Shown here in pieces: positions 1 through 5,966 of a stretch of DNA of 6,570 bases. Origin of the DNA: Bacillota bacterium (lineage in GTDB: Bacteria > Bacillota > Clostridia > Peptostreptococcales > Anaerovoracaceae); the NCBI GenBank assembly GCA_016281165.1, contig JAEEIC010000230.1, positions 1 to 6,570 on the forward strand, written 5' to 3'. A model generated the notes under the pieces. The model was given only the letters and a program-made list of their open reading frames with translations, was not told the DNA's origin and did not search any database. The translations under genes were made by a program, and so were the position numbers. The number at the start of each line of letters is the position of its first letter. Position 1 is the stretch's first letter.

Positions 1-167
1 AGGCGCGGGAAAACGTTGAGTGTTGCTTCTCTGTAGTCGTCAAAACTCAACATTAGGGCGAAAAGGCGCGGGGAAACGTTGAGTATCGTTTCTCCGCGGT
101 CGTCAGAACTCAACATTAGGGCGAGAGGACGCGGGAAAACGTTGAGTATAGTACCTCTATGCTCGTC
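1..167. repeat. Tandem repeat, exact 63-bp period, about 2.7 copies, cut by the left edge
   Basis: Copies lie at 1-63, 64-126 and 127 to about 167 with no insertion or deletion between them. After about 167 the third copy stops matching. The best kept part runs from ACTCAACATT through AGGGCG and the GGCGCGGG core to AACGTTGAGT. A central stretch of about 23 bp varies more but keeps TCGTC. Each complete unit has inverted arms: GTTGAGT at 15-21 with ACTCAAC at 45-51, and 78-84 with 108-114. A period of 63 equals 21 codons. One minus-strand frame is open across all copies; the other frames I read (three on +, one more on -) meet stops. The array may continue beyond position 1. Function is unknown: it could be an intergenic structural repeat or the start of a repeat-coded peptide. 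The repeat itself is directly visible. Confidence 0.9.
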
Positions 168-174
168 TTTATAC

Positions 175-188
175 AAAACGATCGTTTT
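175..188. promoter_or_regulatory. Perfect 14-bp palindrome, possible operator
   Basis: AAAACGATCGTTTT is a perfect dyad, lying just after the point where the 63-bp repeat loses similarity. The surroundings (about 165-215) are more AT-rich than the rest of the window. A symmetric site of this size could bind a dimeric regulator, but no promoter elements are clear next to it and the next gene starts about 200 bp downstream. The palindrome is certain; its role is a guess. Confidence 0.35.
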
Positions 189-391
189 AGATACCGTTTA
201 CCAACTGATATGAGACTCTCCGAAGCAGCCGGGTCAAGCGTCCCGCGCGCCCTCTTTTTTCTTTTCGGTTGCGTCCGGGGGCTGTTAGTGAGAAAATATA
301 TCAGAAAGAATGCTTCGGCCTGTTCGGGACCGGAGCCGCTGACCGTCCGCTGCCCGAAGCGGACATATAGAACAGAAAAAGGAGAATCAAA
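189..391 (+). other. Non-coding leader upstream of the glutaredoxin-like gene
   Basis: No gene is supported here. There is a pyrimidine run at 251-265 without a good hairpin before it, so I do not call a terminator. GCTTCGG at 312-318 can pair with CCGAAGC at 354-360, and also with an earlier CCGAAGC at 220-226. GTCCGCT at 345-351 can pair with AGCGGAC at 358-364. The two downstream stems share 358-360 and cannot form together. A weak promoter candidate is TTGCGT at 269-274 with GAAAAT at 292-297 (17-bp spacer), only 3/6 and 4/6 matches to consensus. The Shine-Dalgarno site AGGAG is at 380-384, 7 nt before the ATG at 392. Confidence 0.4.
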
Positions 392-661
392 ATGGCAAAG
401 AAGGTCATCATGTACGGAAGCGCCGCCTGCCCCGACTGCGTAAAGGCGAAGGAGATCCTGGAGAAGGAAGGCATCAGATACGGTTACGTCGACATCCTCG
501 GCGACCTGGGGCGCCTCAAGAAGTTCATAACCCTGCGCGACGCTCATCAGGAGGAGTTCCAGACCGAGATCGCGAAGCAGCACATGGGCATCCCCTGCTT
601 CGTCGTGGACGACGAGAAGGTCTACGTGCTCCTTCCGGACGATCTGGACCTGCTCAGGTGA
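392..661 (+). CDS. Glutaredoxin-like small thiol protein (CPDC)
   Basis: An 89-residue thioredoxin-fold protein, probably a cytoplasmic thiol-disulfide exchange protein. The N-terminal beta strand (residues 4-9) leads into an active-site CPDC motif, Cys13 and Cys16, on the following helix. The cis-proline loop is visible as GIPCF with Pro68, and is followed by the expected strand FVVDDEKV. Length and layout fit the compact glutaredoxin-related proteins common in Clostridia. The middle segment with LRD (residues 48-50) also resembles that group. CPDC differs from the classical glutaredoxin CPYC, so reduction by glutathione is not assured; the partner reductant is unknown. The start is fixed by AGGAG seven bases upstream. 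The gene ends 33 nt before uxaC, so the two are probably co-transcribed, though no functional link is obvious. Fold assignment is firm; substrate is unknown. Confidence 0.85.
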   Translation: MAKKVIMYGSAACPDCVKAKEILEKEGIRYGYVDILGDLGRLKKFITLRDAHQEEFQTEIAKQHMGIPCFVVDDEKVYVLLPDDLDLLR

Positions 662-694
662 GCCGGGCCATGACGGCGGGAAAGGAATGACCTC

Positions 695-2134
695 ATGAGA
701 GCGTTTATGGACAAAGACTTTCTGCTCGATACCGGGACAGCCAGGGAGCTCTTCCACGGCAGCGCCGAGGGCCTCCCCCTCATCGATTACCACTGCCACA
801 TCTCCCCGCGGGAGATATACGAAGACCGCCGCTTTGAGGACCTCACCCAGGTCTGGCTGGGCGGCAGGAACCCAGACGGCAGCTATTTCGGCGACCACTA
901 CAAATGGCGCCTCATGCGGGCCGCCGGCATCGGCGAGGACTACGTGACCGGAGACAGGCCTCCTTATGAGCGCTTCCTTAAGTTCACCGAAGCCCTGCAA
1001 AAAGCCCCCGGCAACCCCATGCTGCACTGGTGCAACCTGGAGCTCAGGCAGTTCTTCGGCTTTGATAAGCCCCTGACCCCGGCGACCGCCGAAGAGGCCT
1101 GGAGGGTCTGCTGTGAAAAGCTCAGGAACGACCCCGGGCTCTCCGTCCGCGGGATCATAAAAAAGGCGAAGGTCGCGATGATAGGGACCACCGACGATCC
1201 GGCCGACAGCCTCGAGTGGCACGACAGGCTCGCCGCCGACCCGGGCTTCAAAACGAAGGTCTATCCCTCTTTCAGGCCGGACAAGGCGATAAACATTCAA
1301 AAAGAAGGCTTTTCGGAGTACATGGCGAAGCTGGCCGAAAGCGCTCAGACGGCGCGCCTTGAGAGCCTTGACGACGTAAAGGACGCCCTGCGCGCGAGGC
1401 TGGACTTCTTCGCCTCCCGCGGCTGCCGGGCCAGCGACCACGCTCTCGAATACGTGCCCTTCCGCCCGGCCGCGGACAGCGAGGTCGACGCCATATTCCG
1501 CCGCGCCATGAAGGGCGAGAAGATAAGCGCGGAGGAGGCCGAGAAGTACCAGACCGCCCTGCTGCTCTTCCTCGGGCGCGAGTACAGCCGCCTCAGGATA
1601 GTGATGCAGCTGCACTATTCCTGCTACCGCAACGCGAACGCGCGCATGTTCAGGCTGCTGGGGCCCGACACGGGCTATGACATGATAGCCCAGACCTCCT
1701 GCGGCGCCCGGATCGCCTGCCTGCTCTCCGCCCTCGACGAGAGCGGCGAATGCCCCAAGACCATACTCTACTCGCTGAACGGCGTCGACAACGCCATGCT
1801 GGTGAGCCTGGCCGGCTGCTTTCAGGACGGTCTGATCCCGGGCAAGATCCAGCTGGGCAGCGCCTGGTGGTTCATGGACACGAAAAGGGGCATGGAGGAC
1901 CAGCTCATGTGCCTCGCCGAGGGAGGCCTTCTGGGCAATTTCGTCGGCATGCTGACCGACTCCAGGTCCTTCCTGAGCTACGCCCGCCACGATTACTTCC
2001 GCCGTATCCTCTGCGGCCTGATCGGGCGTTGGGTGGAGAACGGCGAGCTGCCCTGCGACACGGCCGCCCTGGACAGCCTCGTACGCGACATATGCTATTA
2101 CAACGCCGTGGATTACTTTGATCTTGAAGCGTGA
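695..2134 (+). CDS. uxaC: Glucuronate isomerase (uronate isomerase)
   Basis: Uronate isomerase interconverts D-glucuronate and D-fructuronate, and D-galacturonate and D-tagaturonate, in the cytoplasm: the entry step of hexuronate catabolism. The 479 residues are close to the usual length of about 470. The start MRAFMDKDFLL matches the typical family N terminus. The amidohydrolase metal motif HxH is His33/His35 in DYHCHISP. Other family blocks are HWCNLELRQFFG (111-122), TDDP (166-169), SDHALEY (247-253), GPDTGYD (323-329), KTILYSLN (355-362), WWFMD (391-395) and the very typical GMLTDSRSFLSY (418-429) followed by RHDYFRRILC. The segment usually reading close to LHIGAIRNNN is LHYSCYRNAN here (306-315), a divergent but alignable version. 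AAAGGA at 681-686 supports the start at 695; Met5 is a less likely alternative. No other uronate genes are in the window. Confidence 0.96.
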   Translation: MRAFMDKDFLLDTGTARELFHGSAEGLPLIDYHCHISPREIYEDRRFEDLTQVWLGGRNPDGSYFGDHYKWRLMRAAGIGEDYVTGDRPPYERFLKFTEALQKAPGNPMLHWCNLELRQFFGFDKPLTPATAEEAWRVCCEKLRNDPGLSVRGIIKKAKVAMIGTTDDPADSLEWHDRLAADPGFKTKVYPSFRPDKAINIQKEGFSEYMAKLAESAQTARLESLDDVKDALRARLDFFASRGCRASDHALEYVPFRPAADSEVDAIFRRAMKGEKISAEEAEKYQTALLLFLGREYSRLRIVMQLHYSCYRNANARMFRLLGPDTGYDMIAQTSCGARIACLLSALDESGECPKTILYSLNGVDNAMLVSLAGCFQDGLIPGKIQLGSAWWFMDTKRGMEDQLMCLAEGGLLGNFVGMLTDSRSFLSYARHDYFRRILCGLIGRWVENGELPCDTAALDSLVRDICYYNAVDYFDLEA

Positions 2135-2158
2135 GCGTCTTGGGCGGCTGCCCCGCGC

Positions 2159-2185
2159 TCCGGACCCGCGGGATCGCGGTCCGGA
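2159..2185. other. GC-rich hairpin after uxaC
   Basis: The arms 2159-2170 (TCCGGACCCGCG) and 2175-2185 (CGCGGTCCGGA) pair over 11 bp with one bulged C and a 4-nt loop. No T run follows, so by itself it does not look like an intrinsic terminator. It may protect the uxaC 3' end or assist the terminator 30 bp downstream. Confidence 0.55.
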
Positions 2186-2215
2186 CATCATCAGGATCAT
2201 CAGAACAATAAAACA

Positions 2216-2248
2216 GCGGCTCCGGGATGCTCTCCCGGGCCGCTTTTT
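2216..2248. terminator. Intrinsic terminator between convergent genes, probably bidirectional
   Basis: The arms GCGGCTCCGGGA (2216-2227) and TCCCGGGCCGC (2233-2243) pair with a single bulged T and a 5-nt loop, then TTTTT at 2244-2248. This is a standard Rho-independent terminator for uxaC on +. On the minus strand the same stem is followed by TGTTTTATT, so it can also end the operon arriving from the right, whose last stop codon is at 2264. Confidence 0.85.
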
Positions 2249-2263
2249 ATGCGCCTTTCGCGC

Positions 2264-3016
2264 CTACAGCGCCGCCTCCTGATCGAGGGCCGTCCCCGCC
2301 CAGTGGCCCGCTTTGTTCCTTCTCGCCTCGAGCTCGAGCTTGGCGAAGCGCAGGGTATAGCGCACGTTGGGCTTGATGACCAGGGTCTGGGCCATGCCGT
2401 CGCTCAGGATCCTGTCCTGGACCATGACCCTCTCTCCGCCCTTGCCTTCGTCCATCCAGACGTAGGCCAGGGTGCGGTCGTACTTGTCGAGCAGCTGGGA
2501 ATCGTACTCCAGATAGACCTTCTTTCCCTTCAGCATCTTCTTGAGGTAGTCCGAAGAGACCTTCCCCTCGGGGACGTTCCTGCTCTCGTCCCAGTGGACG
2601 CTCTCGGGCGCGTCGATGCCGATGAGCCTCACGCTGGTCTCGGTCCCGTCGATATCGAGGACCACGGTATCGCCGTCGGCGACCCAAAGCACCCTGTAGG
2701 GCCCGGCGAGGTCTTCCGGCGCGGGCTCCTTTCCGCTGAGAGGATCAAAAAAGTACAGCAGGGCGACGGCCAGCGCGGCCACGGTCAGCAGGCTTTTGAA
2801 GAAGTTTTTGATCTTCCTGAGCCTTCGCTGCCTCTTTATACGCTTCTTCTCTTTCCTGTAGGGTATGACCTTGGGGCCGGAGCCCGTTATTCCCCCGGCC
2901 TTGATCTGGGACTCTCTGGCCTTCATCGCCGCGGACTTCTCCACGCGCGCCGGCCTTTTCGCCGCGCCGCTCTTTATGACTTTTTTCCTTACGGTCTTTT
3001 TCGGATCAGATGCCAT
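2264..3016 (-). CDS. Membrane-anchored thermonuclease-family (SNase-like) protein
   Basis: Staphylococcal-nuclease-like phosphodiesterase, expected to cleave DNA or RNA with Ca2+ outside the membrane. Residues 1-70 are very rich in Lys and Arg. Residues 71-90 form one hydrophobic segment (FFKSLLTVAALAVALLYFF), and the nuclease domain covers about 107-241. By alignment to S. aureus nuclease the catalytic residues are present: Asp116 in DGDT (D21), Arg130 (R35), Asp135 (D40) and Glu138 (E43) in RLIGIDAPE, and Arg181 in DKYDR (R87). The topology implied is a basic cytoplasmic tail with the enzyme outside; an uncleaved anchor is my inference. The start is uncertain: no good Shine-Dalgarno lies before 3016, and GTG at 2944 or ATG at 2926 would shorten the tail but keep the anchor. 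It is the last gene of the minus-strand cluster, 90 nt after nhaC. Confidence 0.9.
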   Translation of the reverse strand: MASDPKKTVRKKVIKSGAAKRPARVEKSAAMKARESQIKAGGITGSGPKVIPYRKEKKRIKRQRRLRKIKNFFKSLLTVAALAVALLYFFDPLSGKEPAPEDLAGPYRVLWVADGDTVVLDIDGTETSVRLIGIDAPESVHWDESRNVPEGKVSSDYLKKMLKGKKVYLEYDSQLLDKYDRTLAYVWMDEGKGGERVMVQDRILSDGMAQTLVIKPNVRYTLRFAKLELEARRNKAGHWAGTALDQEAAL

Positions 3017-3064
3017 CGCTTTTTGAACGCGCGTTTTAAAGAAATCGGCCGCCGTTTCATCCCA

Positions 3065-3107
3065 AAGCGGGGATCTGCCAGGGCCGTCCGGGTCCTCATC
3101 CCCGCTT
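3065..3107 (-). terminator. Hairpin at the nhaC stop codon, weak terminator or RNA-stability element
   Basis: On the minus strand AAGCGGGGAT (3107-3098) pairs perfectly with ATCCCCGCTT (3074-3065) across a GC-rich 23-nt loop. The 5' arm begins with the last base of the nhaC TGA stop. Only a short T run (CTTTGGG) follows on the minus strand, so termination would be partial, leaving some read-through to the nuclease gene. On + the stem is followed by CAGTTTTT, but no + gene needs it. Confidence 0.45.
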
Positions 3108-4426
3108 CAGTTTTTGCTCTCGTCAAAGAAACGCTTCTTGGTGAAGATATACGTTACGGGAAGAGCGTAGAGCAGGACGGCGTAGGGCAGCGCGCCGGGG
3201 CCGACGCCAAGGACATTGAGCGGTATGGAGCAGGCGACGCACCAGGGGACGAGGCCGGAGAGGGTGACGCCGGTATTGGCGATATCAAGGGCCAGTTCTT
3301 TCCTGCCCTCTTTTCCTTCGGGATAAATATCCCGCATCAGCTCCGCCTGCATGATGTTCGAGGTGGTCTGGTTGCAGAATATCATGCAGCAGACGAGTCC
3401 CAGAAGATTCATCAGCCCGACGCGGCCCAGCTTCTTCGTCCAGCCGGCCAGCTTTTTCTGGATACCGTTGAGGATGCCCATGCCCTGCAGAAGACCGGTG
3501 AGGATGCCGGCCGAGCTGACCATTATGAGGCTCATGATCATGGAGATCACTCCTCCCCCGCTGAGCACCCCGCCGAGGAGGCCGCCTTCGGGCGTAAAGC
3601 CCATGAGCGCCGAATAAAGGACCTTAGTAAGGCTCAGATGCTGACAGAAGACCGAGACCAGCAGGGCTGTAAGGCCCGAGGCCGCCATCGAGAGCATGAG
3701 ATCGACCCGGAGCAGGGGAAGTATGATCATGATGACGGCTGGCAGGACAGCCCAAAAGCTCAGGGAGAACTCGGTGCGCAGCGCGTTCATCACAGTCTCG
3801 TCGACCTCGGCAATGGGGTTCATGACGCTCAGGACAGCGTAGAAAGCGAGCGAGATGATGTAGGCGGGAAGGCCCGAGCGGTGCATGAGCCTGATGTCGT
3901 CATAGAGCCCGGTGCCGGTGACGGCCGCGACCAGGTTGGCGCAGCTGGAGGTGGGAGCCGCTCTGTCGCCGAAGTAGATGCCGCTCATGACCGCTCCCGC
4001 ACAGACCAGGGGATCGACCCCGCCGAAGCGGGCGAGGGAGATGAGGACGACGCCGGCGGTGCTGGCAACGCCCAGGGAGGTACCCAGGGCCAGCGAGAGC
4101 AGCACGTTTATGATGAAGGTCACGAATATGAACATATCGGGCCTTATGAAGCGTATGCCGTAGTATATGCAGAACGGTATGGTCCCGCAGCTGCGCCAGA
4201 GGGCGGTCAGGGCGCCGAGGATAGCCACTATCCTCATCACCCTGAGGGAGGCCGGCATGTTGGTCCAGCTCATCTTCAGCAGCTCTTTTGCCGGGATCCC
4301 GCGACTGACGCCGCAGAGGACGAAGCATATGACGGCCACCACCAGCGACCAGGCGGGGGAGACGCCTTTCGCGAGGCACCAGACCATCACACCGCCGTAT
4401 ATTGCGAATGATATGATCGCGTCCAT
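3107..4426 (-). CDS. nhaC: NhaC-family Na+/H+ antiporter
   Basis: An integral inner-membrane protein of 439 residues with about eleven hydrophobic segments, matching NhaC-type Na+/H+ antiporters of the ion-transporter superfamily. The expected job is sodium or proton exchange for pH and salt homeostasis. The diagnostic half-membrane motif lies in SGIYFGDRAAPTSSCANLVA (148-167). NhaC proteins of Clostridia have FGDRCSP followed by Ser/Thr here; this copy has APTSSCAN. A second polar motif, CNQTTSN (351-357), is in the C-terminal half, as expected. Other blocks are LGTSLGVASTAGV (114-126) and GLLGGVLSGGGVISM (282-296). The C terminus is short and charged. AGGAG at 4443-4439 on the minus strand lies 12 nt before the ATG, somewhat far. 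The gene is 66 nt after the metallohydrolase gene. Malate-Na+ lactate exchange, as in MleN relatives, cannot be excluded. Confidence 0.9.
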   Translation of the reverse strand: MDAIISFAIYGGVMVWCLAKGVSPAWSLVVAVICFVLCGVSRGIPAKELLKMSWTNMPASLRVMRIVAILGALTALWRSCGTIPFCIYYGIRFIRPDMFIFVTFIINVLLSLALGTSLGVASTAGVVLISLARFGGVDPLVCAGAVMSGIYFGDRAAPTSSCANLVAAVTGTGLYDDIRLMHRSGLPAYIISLAFYAVLSVMNPIAEVDETVMNALRTEFSLSFWAVLPAVIMIILPLLRVDLMLSMAASGLTALLVSVFCQHLSLTKVLYSALMGFTPEGGLLGGVLSGGGVISMIMSLIMVSSAGILTGLLQGMGILNGIQKKLAGWTKKLGRVGLMNLLGLVCCMIFCNQTTSNIMQAELMRDIYPEGKEGRKELALDIANTGVTLSGLVPWCVACSIPLNVLGVGPGALPYAVLLYALPVTYIFTKKRFFDESKN

Positions 4427-4492
4427 AGACAGGGATCGCTCCTTGTATCATCAAGAATCGGGGATAAAGCGGGACGACTGCCGGGGACGGCC

Positions 4493-5068
4493 CTAAGGCA
4501 GCCTGACGATGAGTGCTTTGCCTTCCGTCCGGAGCCAGCGCCTGCACTCTTTATACCCGGGGCAGAACCGGGCGACCAGGGCCCAGAAGTTCTTTGAGTG
4601 GTCCATATGGACCAGATGGGCCAGCTCGTGGATGATGACGTAGTCGCGGATCTCTTCGGGAGCCAGCATCAGAAGGCAGTTGAAATTCAGGTTCTTTTTC
4701 GCGCTGCAGGAGCCCCAGCGGGTCTTCTGCGCCTTGATCGAGACCCGCTCAAAGTTCAGGCCCATGATGACGGACCAGTAGGTGCACCTGGCGGGAAAGT
4801 AGCCGCGCGCCTCTTTTTTAAGTGTCTTGAGCTCTTCTTCGCTGAGCGGCCTGACGTCCGGGACCGAAGGCAGGGGGGCGTCGGGGTCTATTCCCATCCT
4901 TTTTTTCTGCAGCTCTATGTGTTTTTTCACCCAGGGCCACTTTTCGGCCACAAAGCGCTTTATCTCACTCTCGCTCATGCCGCGGGGAGCCCTGACGAAG
5001 ACACGGCAGTCGGGCCTTACTTCGATGGATATGGTGCGCCGGTCGCTTCTTATGACTTCGAACCTCAT
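4493..5068 (-). CDS. YgjP-type zinc metallohydrolase (M48-like, DUF45)
   Basis: A 191-residue soluble protein of the YgjP/DUF45 (SprT-like, M48-like) family. The zinc site is HELAH (His147, Glu148, His151) with a third ligand His157 in the following HSKNFW. The family signature TRWGSCS (116-122) comes before it. The N-terminal half is a short beta-rich domain (RTISIEVRPDCRVFVRAP) followed by a helical linker. The C terminus has the usual YKECRRWL. Database annotation for this family is usually metallopeptidase, but E. coli YgjP has been reported as a UTP pyrophosphatase, so substrate is open. I place the start at the ATG at 5068: the family homology begins here and the reading frame further upstream only mirrors the SDR gene. 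This ATG overlaps the SDR stop as ATGA (5065-5068), implying translational coupling. Confidence 0.92.
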   Translation of the reverse strand: MRFEVIRSDRRTISIEVRPDCRVFVRAPRGMSESEIKRFVAEKWPWVKKHIELQKKRMGIDPDAPLPSVPDVRPLSEEELKTLKKEARGYFPARCTYWSVIMGLNFERVSIKAQKTRWGSCSAKKNLNFNCLLMLAPEEIRDYVIIHELAHLVHMDHSKNFWALVARFCPGYKECRRWLRTEGKALIVRLP

Positions 5069-5838
5069 ATCACGAACCCGCCGTTCACGCCCAGGACCTG
5101 GCCGGTGATGAACGAGGCCTCGTCCGAGGCGAGGAAGGCGATGGCCTTCGCCGCTTCTTCGGGGGTGCCGATGCGGCCCAGAGGAGTCTCTTCCGCCAGC
5201 TCTTTGAGCGTCTCCGCCGAGAACTCCCTCATCATGTCGGTCATTATGCAGCCCGGGGCGACGCAGTTGACCCTGATGCCCGAAGGGCCCAGCTCCTTGG
5301 CGAGGGCCTTGGTGAGGCTGATGACGCCGCCCTTTGAGGCCGAATACACCGCCTCGCAGGAAGCGCCGGTCTGGCCCCACATCGAAGAGACGTTGACTAC
5401 GCTTCCCGCCCTTTTATTTATCATGGCGGGAGCGAAGGCCCTGATCACCAGGAAGGCCGAGCGGAGGTTCGCGTCCAGGACCTTCTCCCAGGCCTCGTCC
5501 GTGACGTCCTGGATCTGGGCGATGAGAGAGACGCCGGCGTTGTTCACGATGACGTCGGGGCAGCCCCAGAGGCCGAGGAAACGGTCCGCCAGGGCCCTGA
5601 CCTCGTCAGCCCCGCTAAGGTCCGCCTTGATAAGGAGGACCGGGGTAACTCCCGCGCCGTCTTCAGCGGCTTTGCCGCCCGCGGCCGCGAGCGCGCTCAG
5701 GGCCTCATCCGCGGTCTTTTTCGCTTCCTCCTCCGAGGTATTGTAATGTATGCATACGCGATAGCCCCGGCGGGCCAGCTCCAGGGCCGCAGCCCTGCCT
5801 ATGCCTTTGGCGGCGCCCGTGATCAATGCGCTCTTCAT
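5065..5838 (-). CDS. Short-chain dehydrogenase/reductase (FabG-like SDR)
   Basis: A classical SDR, NAD(P)-dependent, 257 residues. The Rossmann cofactor motif is TGAAKGIG (7-14). Asp73 in ADLS contacts the adenine, and NNAG is at 99-102. The catalytic residues are Asn124, Ser152, Tyr165 and Lys169 (YSASK). The sequence from PGCIMTDM to the C-terminal GQVLGVNGGF follows 3-oxoacyl-ACP reductases. Relative to the roughly 246-residue FabG proteins there is an Ala/Gly-rich insertion at about residues 52-66, between the second helix and the strand leading to Asp73. No acyl-carrier or fatty-acid genes are adjacent, so the substrate could be another alcohol or a sugar acid rather than a 3-oxoacyl-ACP. 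Shine-Dalgarno AAGGAAGGA (5851-5843) ends 4 nt before the ATG. This is the first gene of the minus cluster. Confidence 0.93.
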   Translation of the reverse strand: MKSALITGAAKGIGRAAALELARRGYRVCIHYNTSEEEAKKTADEALSALAAAGGKAAEDGAGVTPVLLIKADLSGADEVRALADRFLGLWGCPDVIVNNAGVSLIAQIQDVTDEAWEKVLDANLRSAFLVIRAFAPAMINKRAGSVVNVSSMWGQTGASCEAVYSASKGGVISLTKALAKELGPSGIRVNCVAPGCIMTDMMREFSAETLKELAEETPLGRIGTPEEAAKAIAFLASDEASFITGQVLGVNGGFVI

Positions 5839-5908
5839 GACGTCCTTCCTTTTCGTTATTCCCGCGGCGCGGCTCCCGCGTCTTCCGCCTCCGCGCCTGC
5901 GACTTGTA

Positions 5909-5917
5909 ATTATATCA
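5909..5917 (-). promoter_or_regulatory. Extended -10 promoter for the SDR operon
   Basis: On the minus strand TGATATAAT reads as a perfect TATAAT with the TGn extension. No good -35 hexamer sits 16-18 bp upstream (it would be ATATAA), which is tolerable with an extended -10. A transcript would begin near 5902, giving a leader of about 64 nt before the SDR start. Confidence 0.65.
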
Positions 5918-5937
5918 CCTTTCGCGCAGATTTATAT

Positions 5938-5946
5938 GCTGACAGC
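5938..5946. promoter_or_regulatory. Palindrome between divergent promoters, candidate operator
   Basis: GCTGACAGC is an odd perfect dyad, with outer ATGC (5936-5939) and GCAT (5947-5950) nearly symmetric around it. It overlaps the alr -35 box and lies between the two -10 boxes. GCGCA occurs directly at 5924 and again at 5945, 21 bp apart, about two helical turns. Such a site could let one protein act on both promoters, but no regulator gene is in the window. Confidence 0.35.
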
Positions 5947-5966
5947 GCATTTAGATTTGTGATAAT
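5939..5966 (+). promoter_or_regulatory. Sigma-70-type promoter of alr
   Basis: The -35 CTGACA (5939-5944) and -10 GATAAT (5961-5966) are each 5/6 matches to consensus, separated by 16 bp. The TG at 5958-5960 gives an extended -10 (TGTGATAAT). Transcription would start near 5973, leaving a leader of about 64 nt. Confidence 0.65.

Noticed and set aside
1..167. CRISPR array
   Set aside because: The repeat arms are palindromic and spaced regularly, but the central parts are similar to one another, keep TCGTC, and there are fewer than three copies. The unit is better seen as a 63-bp tandem repeat.
230..265. Intrinsic terminator before the pyrimidine run
   Set aside because: Only a 4-bp stem (230-233 with 242-245) can form, and several bases separate it from the T run.
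159..443. Plus-strand frame overlapping the glutaredoxin-like gene start
   Set aside because: No Shine-Dalgarno site, no recognisable domain, and it overlaps a gene with a good ribosome binding site and CPDC motif.
116..2200. Long minus-strand reading frame opposite uxaC
   Set aside because: It is the antisense shadow of the well-supported glucuronate isomerase gene; its protein shows no family motif and has composition typical of GC-rich antisense frames.
2249..4411. Long plus-strand reading frame across the nuclease and nhaC genes
   Set aside because: It is opposite two genes with clear catalytic or membrane motifs, has no recognisable domain and reads as low-complexity antisense.
5069..5380. 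N-terminal extension of the YgjP-type protein
   Set aside because: The 104 extra codons are the SDR gene read out of frame (Arg/Gly/His-rich), and family similarity begins at the ATG at 5068.
4598..5746. Plus-strand reading frame opposite the YgjP and SDR genes
   Set aside because: Both opposite-strand genes have full family signatures; this frame has none.
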